Shown here one piece after another: positions 26,182 to 35,822 of a stretch of DNA of 64,000 nt (position 1 is the first letter of the stretch; the number at the start of each line of letters is the position of its first letter). Below the pieces are notes generated by a model. The model was not told the DNA's origin. It made no database searches and was given only the letters and a program-made list of their open reading frames with translations. The position numbers and the translations under genes were made by a program. This DNA comes from Chryseobacterium sp. MA9. GTDB lineage: Bacteria > Bacteroidota > Bacteroidia > Flavobacteriales > Weeksellaceae. The stretch is from NCBI RefSeq assembly GCF_024399315.1, contig NZ_CP075170.1, forward strand, positions 682,001-746,000. Reading direction: 5' to 3'.

Positions 26182-28752
26182 TTAACTACGCAGATCTTCC
26201 AAAAACTGTTCCAAAGAATGCAGATCACTGATCAGGACCTCTCTTGCTTTAGCTCCGTTAAAGCCTCCAACAATACCGCTGGCTTCCAGCTGATCCATTA
26301 TTCTTCCAGCTCTGTTGTAACCCAGCTTCAATTGTCTCTGAAGCATTGATGTAGATCCTTGCTGAGTAGAAACAATAATTCTTGCTGCATCTTCAAAAAG
26401 AGCATCTTTTTCGTTCGGATCAAAAGTACCTACTGAGCTTGTAGAATCTTCAGAAACATATTCAGGAAGTAAGAATGCTGAAGCATATCCTTTCTGCTCA
26501 CCAATAAATTCTGCAAGTCTTTCCACTTCCGGAGTATCTACGAATGCACACTGAAGTCTCAGAATCTCATTTCCGTTGAAATAAAGCATATCTCCCTTAC
26601 CAATCAGCTGATCTGCTCCCGGAGAATCAAGAATGGTTCTGGAGTCTACACTGGAGATTACCCTGAAGGCTGCTCTCGCAGGGAAGTTGGCTTTGATCAT
26701 ACCTGTAATTACGTTTACAGATGGTCTCTGTGTTGCTACGATAAGGTGAATACCTACGGCTCTTGCAAGCTGTGCCAGTCTGGCAATAGGTAGTTCAACC
26801 TCTTTTCCTGCTGTCATGATCAAATCTGCAAACTCGTCTACTACCAATACAATATAAGGTAAGAAACGGTGGCCGTTCTCAGGATTTAATTTTCTTTCTG
26901 CAAATTTCTTATTGTATTCCTTTAAGTTTTTACAGAAAGCATTTTTAAGAAGGTCATATCGGGTATCCATCTCAATACACAGAGAGTTCAGGGTATTGAT
27001 TACTTTATTGGTGTCTGTAATGATTGCTTCCTCTGCATCCGGCAGTTTTGCCAGATAATGTCTTTCAATTTTTGAATACAATGAAAGTTCAACTTTCTTA
27101 GGGTCTACCATCACGAATTTCAGCTCGCTTGGGTGTTTTTTATAAAGAAGGGAAGTAAGAATGGCATTAATCCCTACAGATTTACCCTGACCTGTTGCTC
27201 CGGCCATCAATAAGTGAGGCATCTTTGAAAGATCGGCCATGAAAATTTCATTAGAGATCGTTTTTCCGAAAACCACGGGAAGATCCATGTCTGTATTCTG
27301 GAATTTCTGAGAAGCAATTACAGAACGCATAGAAACCATCGTAGGGTTTTTTCTTGGTACTTCAATACCAATTGTTCCTTTTCCGGGCATTGGAGCAATA
27401 ATCCTGATTCCTAAAGCGGAAAGGTTCAATGCGATATCATCCTGCAGTTTTTTAATTGCGGCTACTCGGATTCCTGCTTCCGGTACAATTTCATATAAGG
27501 TAACGGTAGGACCAATTGTCGCCTTGATTTCTGCGATTCCTACATTGAAGTTTTTCAGAAGGCCAACGATCTTATTTTTATTTTCTTCTAATTCTTCTTT
27601 ATTGATGGAAATTTCTTCACTGCCATAATCTTTCAGTAATTCTACAGGTGGCATTTGAAATTTAGCCAGATCAAGCTTGTGATCATATAAACCGTGTTTT
27701 TCTACAAGTTCCTGTGACTGCTTCTCAGAATCATCCAGAATGTCAATTACAGGAGCTACTTCTACATTGAATTTAATGTTTTCCTGTGCAGGTGCAGTAT
27801 TTACAACAGAAGACGGAGCAGATGGTCTGATATCAAATGCTTCTTCCGGAGTAGAAACCGGGACAATGGGTTTTGTAGAAAGATTTAAACTTACTGGTTG
27901 AGCAGCCTCTCTTGGCTCTGCTTCAAAAGAAGTGTGGTTAGGAGTAGCAATGGTCTCTATATCAGTGGAAACCGGAACTTCTGGAAATCCTTTCGGAATG
28001 CTTACAGGTTCTGGTTCTCTCATTGTATTGATTGAATTATTGGAAGTACCGTTGGTAATATCACTTACCGTAACGCGGGATGCTGCCGCTTCTTCAGTTT
28101 CTTCTTTCAATTCCTCATCTGCCTCGAAATCATCGTTAGAGTCCGGAATCATCGATTTTACTTTTCCAATAGTATTTTCATTGATCTTATCCAATTTTGC
28201 TTTGATAGAACTTGGACGAAGATTAAATTCTAGAATAAAATACAAAAGAATACTTGCCACCAACACAGTCCACAGACCTACCGCTCCAATAATAGAATTA
28301 AGGTAATCCATAATCTGATATCCATATACGCCTCCTAAAACACCTTGTCCTTTAGTAAGTGCTCCCATAAAAATTGGAAGCCAGCAGATAAAAAACAAAG
28401 AGTGCCCGAAGGTTTTCCATGGTTTGAAGATTTTCTTCTTAAGGATTAGAGTGCCAACTACAAGAAATAAAAATGCAATGATGAATGAAGCAATACCAAT
28501 ACTTTCGAAAATGAAGATATTTCCCAGCCAGTCACCAGCCTTGCCAAAGATATTTGAAGATTTTATAGTCTTGTCCAGCATCGTTCCTGCCTGGCTTTGA
28601 TCTGCTTTCCAGTTCATTAAATAAGAAATGAATGAGAATGCAAGAACAGCCGATAAAAGTATAAAAGTAAGCCCGGAAAAAATACGTGGCTTAGATAAAA
28701 TTTTGCCTGTTTCAGGCGATTCAGTCTGTTTTTTTTGTGTCTTTTTATCCAT
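26182..28752 (-). CDS. ftsK: DNA translocase FtsK
   Basis: A septal motor that pumps chromosome ends during division. The 856-residue protein has four to five N-terminal membrane helices (up to about residue 175), a Pro/Glu-rich linker, the ATPase motor with Walker A AGATGQGKS and Walker B VLVVDEFADL, and a C-terminal gamma winged helix (QRQLKLGYNRAGRIMDQLEA) for reading KOPS-like DNA. The linker is short compared with E. coli. It heads the ftsK-lolA unit. Confidence 0.96.
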   Translation of the reverse strand: MDKKTQKKQTESPETGKILSKPRIFSGLTFILLSAVLAFSFISYLMNWKADQSQAGTMLDKTIKSSNIFGKAGDWLGNIFIFESIGIASFIIAFLFLVVGTLILKKKIFKPWKTFGHSLFFICWLPIFMGALTKGQGVLGGVYGYQIMDYLNSIIGAVGLWTVLVASILLYFILEFNLRPSSIKAKLDKINENTIGKVKSMIPDSNDDFEADEELKEETEEAAASRVTVSDITNGTSNNSINTMREPEPVSIPKGFPEVPVSTDIETIATPNHTSFEAEPREAAQPVSLNLSTKPIVPVSTPEEAFDIRPSAPSSVVNTAPAQENIKFNVEVAPVIDILDDSEKQSQELVEKHGLYDHKLDLAKFQMPPVELLKDYGSEEISINKEELEENKNKIVGLLKNFNVGIAEIKATIGPTVTLYEIVPEAGIRVAAIKKLQDDIALNLSALGIRIIAPMPGKGTIGIEVPRKNPTMVSMRSVIASQKFQNTDMDLPVVFGKTISNEIFMADLSKMPHLLMAGATGQGKSVGINAILTSLLYKKHPSELKFVMVDPKKVELSLYSKIERHYLAKLPDAEEAIITDTNKVINTLNSLCIEMDTRYDLLKNAFCKNLKEYNKKFAERKLNPENGHRFLPYIVLVVDEFADLIMTAGKEVELPIARLAQLARAVGIHLIVATQRPSVNVITGMIKANFPARAAFRVISSVDSRTILDSPGADQLIGKGDMLYFNGNEILRLQCAFVDTPEVERLAEFIGEQKGYASAFLLPEYVSEDSTSSVGTFDPNEKDALFEDAARIIVSTQQGSTSMLQRQLKLGYNRAGRIMDQLEASGIVGGFNGAKAREVLISDLHSLEQFLEDLRS

Positions 28753-29062
28753 AATATCAATGTCGCAAATTTAATGTTTTTTCAACACTAAAAGAATCTT
28801 TTTTCTCCAAAAAACATTTTGGAAATCCCACTTTTTACAACGATTATTTAAAATTTGATTAAAAAATATTGTTCGCAATTATAAAATAAAAATAGGGCTA
28901 TTTTTTTTGTTTATGCAAATCTGATGCTGTTAAATTATATTAACTAATCATATTTGTTTTTCTTTAAAAAAGATAATACAATTTCTGATTTAAATTTAGA
29001 GAAATGAAAAAAATAATAATATTAAAAATTATGATTGATATTATTGAAGGTCAGGTGCATTT
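28753..29062. other. AT-rich intergenic stretch between divergent genes
   Basis: Carries the ftsK upstream region on one side and the isochorismatase-like gene upstream region on the other. Apart from the first AAGGTCAGG copy at 29047-29055 no ORF, RNA gene or repeat was recognised. Confidence 0.5.
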
Positions 29063-29107
29063 TTTGAACTAGTTCAAAGGTCAGGATTGGTAACAATTAT
29101 AATTTTG
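29047..29107 (+). promoter_or_regulatory. promoter region with Crp/Fnr-like palindrome
   Basis: TTTGAACTAGTTCAAA (29063-29078) is a perfect palindrome of the TTGnn-N4-nnCAA form recognised by many Crp/Fnr-family regulators. AAGGTCAGG occurs on both sides (29047-29055 and 29077-29085). A -7 box TAATTTTG lies at 29100-29107, 18 bases before the ATG at 29125. A Crp/Fnr-type regulator is encoded one gene downstream, so control by that protein is a natural inference. Confidence 0.55.
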
Positions 29108-29124
29108 TCTCAGAAATTTCACAC

Positions 29125-29766
29125 ATGGAAAATAAATTCAAAACAATTCTGACCTTAGGTCTGATATTTATTTCACTGATTACAATGAATGCACAAAAAC
29201 AAAAAATGGAAAACACAGCATTATTAATTATCGACGTACAAAATGATTATTTCCCGGGAGGAAAAATGACATTGGAGAAAGCTGAGCAGGCTGGAGAAAA
29301 CACCAGGAGAATTTTAGAATATTTCAGGAGCAGCAATCTTCCTGTCATTCATGTCAAACATATCTCAACGAATGAAGGGGCTACTTTTTTTCTTCCGGAT
29401 ACAGATGGAGCTAAGATTAATCAGTTGGTTTTGCCGGGAGAGGATGAGAAAATAATTACCAAGCATTTTCCCAACAGCTTCAGAGAAACGGATCTCATGA
29501 ACTATCTCCAGTCAAAGAAAATCAAAAATCTGGTGATTACAGGAATGATGACGGATGTTTGTGTAGAGGCAACTACCAGAGCGGCTTTTGATTTTGGATT
29601 TAATAATACAATAATTGGAGATGCTACAGCTACCAGAAATCGTGAACTGAATGGGGAAGTGGTAAATGCTGCGGAAGTTCAAAGATCTTTTTTAGCGGGA
29701 ATTTCCGCTCTTGGGAATCTTTATGCCCGTGTAGTTAATACCAATGATTTTTTAAACAGAAAATAA
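29125..29766 (+). CDS. isochorismatase-like cysteine hydrolase, exported
   Basis: A 213-residue member of the cysteine hydrolase (isochorismatase-like) family. The catalytic triad is D37 (IIDVQNDYF), K113 (ITKHFPNSF) and C146 (MTDVCVEAT). The unusual feature is an N-terminal hydrophobic signal ending NAQ at residue 24, so the enzyme is probably periplasmic; an internal start at M28 would give the cytoplasmic form. Substrates of relatives include nicotinamide, amides and isochorismate; the one here is unknown. It precedes a Crp/Fnr regulator gene by 66 bases. Confidence 0.9.
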   Translation: MENKFKTILTLGLIFISLITMNAQKQKMENTALLIIDVQNDYFPGGKMTLEKAEQAGENTRRILEYFRSSNLPVIHVKHISTNEGATFFLPDTDGAKINQLVLPGEDEKIITKHFPNSFRETDLMNYLQSKKIKNLVITGMMTDVCVEATTRAAFDFGFNNTIIGDATATRNRELNGEVVNAAEVQRSFLAGISALGNLYARVVNTNDFLNRK

Positions 29767-29789
29767 CTTAACATAACTTAGTTTTGTAA

Positions 29790-29819
29790 AGGTGTCAATA
29801 ATTTGATACCTTTATTTTG
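29790..29819 (+). terminator. weak hairpin between hydrolase and regulator genes
   Basis: AGGTGTCAA and TTGATACCT pair with one mismatch around TAATT and are followed by TTATTTTG. It could terminate the first gene partially or act as a regulatory palindrome for the second. Confidence 0.4.
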
Positions 29820-29832
29820 CTTAAATAACATA

Positions 29833-30411
29833 ATGTCCGATCTGCTATATAAAAACATCAGCAAATATGTAAATCTTTCCAAAGAAGATTTCAATCAGTT
29901 TATAAAACCTTTTGAATGCCGAAAGTTTAAAAAGAAGGAAGTTGTTCTCAAAGAAGGAGATTATTGTGCTTTTGAAGGATTTGTTCTGAATGGCTGTTTT
30001 AAAATTTATTACCTGAACGAAAACGGATTTGAACAAACCCTGTATTTCGCGGTAGAAGGATGGTGGATCACAGATATTGACAGTCTTATCAATAATGTAC
30101 CGAGCATTCTGAATATTGAAGCCCTTGAAGACAGTGAAGTATTGATGATTTCCAAAAAAGACAAAGAATATTTGTATGAGACCATGCCTCAGATAGAAAA
30201 ACTTTTCAGGATAATGAACCAGAAATCTTCAGTAGCATTGCAGAGAAGGATACTTTCTTTAACGGGGAAAACGGCAGATAAGCGCTATCTTGAATTTCTT
30301 GAAAAGTACCCCGGATTGGAACAGAAAATTACCCAGCAGCAGGTGGCTTCTTATTTGGGAATTACTCATGAATTTTTAAGTAAAATCAGGAAGAAAATCT
30401 TTGAAAAATAA
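29833..30411 (+). CDS. Crp/Fnr-family transcriptional regulator
   Basis: A 192-residue protein with an N-terminal cyclic-nucleotide-like beta barrel (KKKEVVLKEGDYCAFEGFVL) and a C-terminal helix-turn-helix, ITQQQVASYLGITHEFLSKI. The start MSDLLYKN is preferred over an ATG ten codons upstream by family fit. Members of this Bacteroidota group usually lack the cAMP-binding residues, and no Fnr-type cysteine cluster is visible, so the effector is unknown. A TTGAACTAGTTCAA palindrome before the preceding gene is a likely target. Confidence 0.9.
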   Translation: MSDLLYKNISKYVNLSKEDFNQFIKPFECRKFKKKEVVLKEGDYCAFEGFVLNGCFKIYYLNENGFEQTLYFAVEGWWITDIDSLINNVPSILNIEALEDSEVLMISKKDKEYLYETMPQIEKLFRIMNQKSSVALQRRILSLTGKTADKRYLEFLEKYPGLEQKITQQQVASYLGITHEFLSKIRKKIFEK

Positions 30412-30660
30412 TTAAAAAATGGTTTCGGAATAATTCAGAATATGGATTGTTTTTGAAAGTTTTCCGGGTACATGTCTTGAGATTAAAAATAGAAGCCTTC
30501 AATCACGGATATAGGTATTATGAATCTGTATTTTTTCGGTTTTAAGAATTGAATTTTTCCTAAAGTCTTCAGGCTTATTAAGAATGTTTCAAAATAAGCA
30601 AAACAGAGGCCAAAGTGACAAAAAACAGCTTTTTTTAAGCTCTTTATGGTTTATCATTCT

Positions 30661-30668
30661 TATTTTTG
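30661..30668 (+). promoter_or_regulatory. -7 box before ccsBA
   Basis: TATTTTTG lies 20 bases before the ATG at 30689, consistent with a short leader. A convincing -33 element is not seen. Confidence 0.45.
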
Positions 30669-30688
30669 CATGTCAAGTACAATAAATC

Positions 30689-33600
30689 ATGAAGAAGCTC
30701 CAAGATATTCTTATCTCAACCAGGACAATGGCTGTATTGCTGCTGGTTTATGCATTCGCGATGGCCTATGCAACGTTCTTAGAAAACGACTACGGAACTC
30801 CCACAGCAAAAGCATTAATTTATGAGGCTAAGTGGTTCGAACTGATCATGGTCCTGCTCATTCTTAATTTCATAGGAAATATTGGAAGATACAGACTATG
30901 GAAAAGGGAGAAATGGCCGGTTCTTGTTTTCCACCTTGCTTTTATTTTTATTTTTATTGGTGGTGCCATCACAAGATACATCAGTTTTGAAGGAACTATG
31001 CACATCAGAGAAGGTGAAACTTCAAACGAAATCGTAACGGATAAAAATTTCTTTAAAATCCAGATCGAAGAAAAAGGTGATGTTCTTAATTATCAGGATG
31101 TTCCTTATCTGATGTCCCCATTGAATAAAGATTTCAAAGCAACCTATGACTTCCACGGAAAAGAAGTGAAAGTCTTTGCCAAGGAATACATTCAAAGAAA
31201 AAAAGACAGCCTTGTAGCTGAGCCAAACGGTGCAGAGTATCTTCATTTGGTATCTACGGGAAACACTGGAAGACAAAATATTTATATTAAACCGGGTGAG
31301 ACGAAATCAATCAACGGGACTTTAGTGACATTCAACAGAGCTATTGAAGGAGCGGTTGAATTCAAAAATGAGGGAGGGAAATTATTCATCAAAACACCTG
31401 TAGATGCAAGTTATATGACGATGGCTACTCAGGCAACCGGAAGTACCGTGAAAGATGAATTCCAGCCTTTGGCATTGAGAAGCTTATATACAATCAACGA
31501 ACTGAAGCTTGTAGTTCCAGAAGGTCTTAAAAAGGGAAGACTGATGGCCATTGAAGGTGACAGAAAGAAAGATGCTAATGTGCCGGATATGCTTCAGGTT
31601 GAGCTTCAGGGGCCAAAAACAAAACAGTTGGTAGATCTTTCTGTTGAAAAAGGAAATCCTAATGCCTACAAACAGGTTACTATGGATGGTTTAAATATCA
31701 TGGTAGGGTTCGGACCTAAAGTATACAATACACCTTTTGCATTGAAGCTGGATGATTTCGTTATGGAAACTTATCCGGGAAGTTCATCTCCAAGTGCTTA
31801 TGAAAGTCATGTGAAAATCATTGACGAAGGTAAAGAAACTCCTTATAAAATCTATATGAACCACGTTCTTAACCATAAAGGATACCGTTTCTTCCAGTCA
31901 AGCTTTGATCCGGACAGAATGGGAACAGTTCTTTCTGTAAACCACGATTACTGGGGAACTTTGATTTCTTATATCGGATATGGACTTTTATTCTTCGGAA
32001 TGTTTGTGATCTTCTTCTGGAAAGGAACTCATTTCTGGAAATTAAATAAAATGCTGACAGATGCAAACAAAAAGAAAACAAGAGCAGCAACAATGCTTTT
32101 AGTGTTCTTGAGCTTAGGTTTAAATGCACAGAAAATTGAAACTCACGGAACTACGGACGGAAGCAGAGAACACATTCATGTGGAAGGAGACAATCATTCT
32201 CACGCTCCGGCTCCATCTGCCCAGCCGCTTGATGGCGCTGCTCCAAAGCAGAATTCTCTGGCTACACCGATGGGAAAAATGAGATCTATCTCTCCGGATG
32301 AAATCATTGCGAGAAACAAAATCAGTGAAGAGCATGCAGAAAAATTCGGATACCTTTTGGTGCAAAGTTTTGAAGGAAGAATTGTTCCTATCAATACTGA
32401 AGCATTGGATGTTTTAAGAAAACTATACAAAAAAGATAAATTCAAAGGAACTGACGGAAAGTATCTGACTGCCAACCAATGGTTCCTTTCAATCAATACA
32501 GATACCCCAAGCTGGACTATGGTTCCTATGATCAAAGTAGGAACGAAAGGAGGTGATGAACTGAAAAATAAAACAAAGGCAGATGAAGATGGCTATACTT
32601 CACTGATGAACCTTTTCCCGGCAGATGCCAATGGTAATTTAACCTACATTTTAGAACATGATTACAACACTGCATTCCGTAAAAAACCAGCTGAACAAAC
32701 GAACTATGATAAAGAAGTAATTGCTGTAAACGAAAGAGTACAGATCTTCAATGAGTTCTTCAGTGGTCAGTTTATGAGAATTGTTCCTGTGAAAAATGAT
32801 GCCAACCACACGTGGCATTCATGGTTAGATCAGAAATTTGAGCCGGACATGGAATCTCAGCAGGTAATGGGACCTTATTTTGCAGAAGCCCTTACCGCGC
32901 AGAAAACCGGTGATTGGAGCAAGGCAGATAAAGAATTGGCGAAGCTTTCAGAATACCAGCAGAAATGGGGGTAAAGCAGTAGTTCCTGCAAAATCTAAAG
33001 TTGATCTTGAGGTTTTCATGAATAAAGCAGATATTAACTTTAAGCTATTAATTTTCTATACTCTTATTGGAGGGTTTCTTTTAATCTTAGGATTTGTTGA
33101 GCTGTTTAAACCCAACAAAGTTTTAAATAAAGTTATTAAAGTAATCATTGCAGTTGGTTTAGTAGGATATCTATGCCATTTCTTAGGCCTTGTTGCAAGA
33201 TGGTATATCTCAGGACACGCACCATGGAGTAACGGATATGAAATGAAGCAATTATCTTCATCTCCTGGGTAGGTATTACAGCAGGTTTATTATTATATAG
33301 AAACTCCAATGCATTGATTCCTGCAGCCGGATTTATGGTGGCTGTTATTATGATGGGATTTGCGCACGGAGGTTCTGCCCTTGATCCGCAGATCACACCG
33401 CTGGTTCCGGTACTGAAGTCTTATTGGTTAATTGTTCACGTAGCCATTATTACATCCAGTTACGGGTTCTTTGCCCTATCGATGATCATCGCTGTAATCT
33501 CATTGGTATTCTATATTATATCCAATAAAGAAACGTATAAAATTCACCATGATACTACATTGAAAGAATTGGTAATCGTTTCTGAAATGTCATTAACTAT

Positions 33601-33970
33601 TGGATTGTTTGCATTAACGGTAGGAAACTTCTTAGGAGGAATCTGGGCAAACGAATCATGGGGAAGATACTGGAGCTGGGACCCGAAAGAAACATGGGCC
33701 TTCATTTCCATCATGGTATATGCATTTGTATTACACATGAGATTAGTACCAGGATTGAGAAGCAGATGGGCATTTCACATAGCAACAATGTTTGCGTTCT
33801 GCTCAATGGTAATGACTTATTTTGGGGTAAACTATTACTTAAGCGGACTTCACTCTTATGCAGCAGGAGATCCGGTTCCGGTTCCGGCTTGGGTATACAT
33901 CGGAATAGGGACAATGATTCTTTTATCAGCTGTTTCTTATTTCAAGTTTAAAACCTTAACGAAGAAATAG
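30689..33970 (+). pseudogene. ccsA: fused ResB/CcsA cytochrome c biogenesis protein with two frameshifts
   Basis: System II heme export and cytochrome c ligation factor, expected to be one chain of about 1090 residues. Frame one (30689-32974, 761 residues) holds the ResB-like part, from MKKLQDILISTRTMAVLLLV, and ends at QQKWG-stop because of a fifth G in GGGGG (about 32966-32971). With four Gs it continues GKAVVPAKSKVDLEVF in the next frame, to WSNGYE. There a tandem ATGAA duplication (33238-33247) breaks it again; removing one copy gives GYEAIIFISWVG and joins the last part, which contains the tryptophan-rich heme motif GRYWSWDPKETWAF. The inserts total +6, so the ends are in the same frame. 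A sequencing error could explain the first, less easily the second. Confidence 0.85.
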
Positions 33971-33989
33971 GCTTTTGAATATATAAATT

Positions 33990-34023
33990 AAAATCCCGGA
34001 ATTCACTTTCCGGGATTTTTTTG
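33990..34023 (+). terminator. terminator after ccsBA
   Basis: AAATCCCGGAA and TTCCGGGATTT pair around TTCACT and are followed by T residues. Confidence 0.9.
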
Positions 34024-34208
34024 TGCTGTTCGAGATAAAGAATAACCTAAATGTTCATTTTCCTTATCCAGCATCGCCAATCTGAAATCTGTATTCCGAA
34101 TTCCCAATCTCGAAACTTGCATTCAAAAAACTCATCATTTATAATTCATAATTCAAAAATTATCGTCATCTTTATGATATCAAAATAATATCAAATTAAA
34201 ATTCAATC

Positions 34209-35075
34209 ATGGAAAAAACCTTAAAACCTATGTCCGGTTATTTGACATTAGTGATTTGTCTCATTTTGTTTGTAGCCGCTGTTTATTTCTTCGTGAGTGG
34301 GGTAGATCAAAGTATTACTTTCGTAGTTTTGTCGATGATTTGCTTCCTTACTTCCTGCTTTTTTCTGAAAGGATTAATGATCATTCAGCCTAATCACTCA
34401 AGAGTGTTAAACTTTTTTGGAAAATATGTAGGGAGTGTAAAAGAGAACGGATTATTCTTTATCAATCCTTTGTATTCATCACAGAAAATGTCTTTGCGTT
34501 CCGAGAATTTACAAGGACAGACTTTGAAAGTGAATGATAAAATGGGAAACCCTATTGAAATTGCGGTTGTCATCGTATGGAAAGTGGGAGATACTTACAA
34601 AGCCGCTTTTGATGTAGAACGTTACTCGGACTTTGTAAAAATGCAGAGTGAAGCAGCAGTACGCCATTTGGCCATGAGTTTTCCTTATGACAATCTGGAA
34701 GATGATCATGCTCCGATTACTTTAAGAGAAGGTGGTGACAAAATTAATTCAATTTTAGAACAGGAATTAACAGACCGACTTTCAAAAGCGGGAATTGTTA
34801 TTCAGGAAGCAAGAATTTCACACTTGGCTTATGCATCCGAAATCGCGGGGGCAATGCTTCAGAGACAACAGGCAACAGCAATCGTTGCTGCAAGAACAAA
34901 AATCGTAGAAGGTGCTGTCGGAATGGTAGATCTTGCCTTGAAAAAGCTTTCAGAAGACAATATTGTTGAGCTTGATGACGAAAGGAAGGCGGCAATGGTA
35001 AGCAATTTAATGGTAGTTCTTTGTGGTGAAAAAGCTGCGACTCCGATATTAAATGCGGGAACACTTTATAATTAA
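34209..35075 (+). CDS. SPFH/band 7 domain protein
   Basis: A 288-residue membrane protein with two N-terminal hydrophobic helices (about residues 10-31 and 36-57) and a cytoplasmic- or periplasmic-side SPFH domain (HSRVLNFFGKYVGSVKENGL onward), ending in a coiled-coil region around MLQRQQATAIVAARTKI. SPFH proteins organise membrane microdomains or bind proteases. It is followed 84 bases later by a ribbon-helix-helix protein gene on the same strand; this pairing suggests coregulation. The specific partner is unknown. Confidence 0.9.
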   Translation: MEKTLKPMSGYLTLVICLILFVAAVYFFVSGVDQSITFVVLSMICFLTSCFFLKGLMIIQPNHSRVLNFFGKYVGSVKENGLFFINPLYSSQKMSLRSENLQGQTLKVNDKMGNPIEIAVVIVWKVGDTYKAAFDVERYSDFVKMQSEAAVRHLAMSFPYDNLEDDHAPITLREGGDKINSILEQELTDRLSKAGIVIQEARISHLAYASEIAGAMLQRQQATAIVAARTKIVEGAVGMVDLALKKLSEDNIVELDDERKAAMVSNLMVVLCGEKAATPILNAGTLYN

Positions 35076-35159
35076 GAAGTGAAAAATTAACAAGTAGATT
35101 CTACTGTAGATCTTTTCTACGTTGGAATAGTCAGAAATAATGTTAGAGAATTTTATAAA

Positions 35160-35348
35160 ATGAAATCGGAAAAAGCTCAGAACTCTTCAGAAAATAAAAG
35201 CAAAAAGTCTTTTGTGATAAGGATAGACGAGTCTACTTACAAACTCCTTGAAAAGTGGGCGGGTGATGAATTCAGAAGTGTGAACGGGCAGATTGAATAT
35301 CTGCTGCATGAAAGTCTGGTTAATGCAGGGAGGAAGAAGAAAGAGTAA
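35160..35348 (+). CDS. Arc-like ribbon-helix-helix protein
   Basis: A 62-residue basic protein. KSFVIRIDESTYKLLEKWAG followed by RSVNGQIEYLLHESL matches the strand-helix-helix pattern of Arc/HicB-antitoxin-like DNA-binding proteins. No toxin gene is adjacent; instead it follows the SPFH gene, so it may regulate that operon or bind nucleic acid for another purpose. Confidence 0.85.
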   Translation: MKSEKAQNSSENKSKKSFVIRIDESTYKLLEKWAGDEFRSVNGQIEYLLHESLVNAGRKKKE

Positions 35349-35507
35349 TTTAAAAAGATGATTCGAGGAGTTTAAATGCTATTTTCAGGGAATAAAGCTT
35401 TAAAAAAATAGTACTTCTTCTCTTTTTTAAATTACAGAAAATAAAAAAAAGGATTCTTTTTTTAGCTTTTCAATAAATAAATAATAATTCAATTAACCTT
35501 ATACCAA

Positions 35508-35538
35508 AAAGAAAGCAGAGAAATTTTCTCTGCTTTTT
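35508..35538. terminator. bidirectional terminator
   Basis: AAAGCAGAGAAA and TTTCTCTGCTTT form a near-perfect palindromic stem with A and T runs outside. It lies between the RHH gene and the convergent 49-residue gene and overlaps the latter's stop by two bases. Confidence 0.85.
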
Positions 35539-35686
35539 ATTTTATACAACTTTGAAGACTATCTGCTCCAACGTAGAATATGACGAGCCAAATTAAGCCT
35601 TTAATGGTAAAGAAAGCAAGTCCTGCCCATCCCACACGCTTGAACCACTTCTTAAGCTTTGAGTTATTTTCTTGTGAATTTTCCAT
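35537..35686 (-). CDS. small single-pass membrane protein, 49 residues
   Basis: A short ORF reading MENSQENNSKLKKWFKRVGW and continuing AGLAFFTIKGLIWLVIFYVG. The first 18 residues are polar and basic, the next 25 or so form one or two short hydrophobic helices, and the tail is ADSLQSCIK. This positive-inside layout and sensible codon content argue for a real gene, in preference to the overlapping 62-codon frame at 35593-35781. The terminator at its 3' end supports transcription. The function is unknown. Confidence 0.7.
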   Translation of the reverse strand: MENSQENNSKLKKWFKRVGWAGLAFFTIKGLIWLVIFYVGADSLQSCIK

Positions 35687-35769
35687 TTGGTGATTATCAA
35701 AATGATTACCCTGCAAAGATAAGCATGTTTATAATTAGTCCAAATAAAAAACACATTAAAAATTAAAGT

Positions 35770-35799
35770 TTTGAGGTTCACATAATATTTTTATCTTTA
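35770..35799 (+). promoter_or_regulatory. promoter of amaB
   Basis: TTTG (35770-35773), an 18-base spacer and TATCTTTA (35792-35799), one base off TAnnTTTG, 24 bases before the ATG. Confidence 0.5.
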
Positions 35800-35822
35800 G
35801 AGAGAACGAAAAGTAAGATTTT

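Noticed and set aside
35115..35578. TTCTACGTTGGA at 35115-35126 and its complement at 35567-35578
   Set aside because: One copy is coding sequence of the 49-residue gene and the match does not extend usefully; a chance match in AT-rich DNA is likely.
35593..35781. 62-codon minus-strand frame overlapping the small membrane protein gene
   Set aside because: It reads as unconvincing protein and overlaps a better 49-codon frame at 35537-35686 that has a membrane-protein layout and a terminator.
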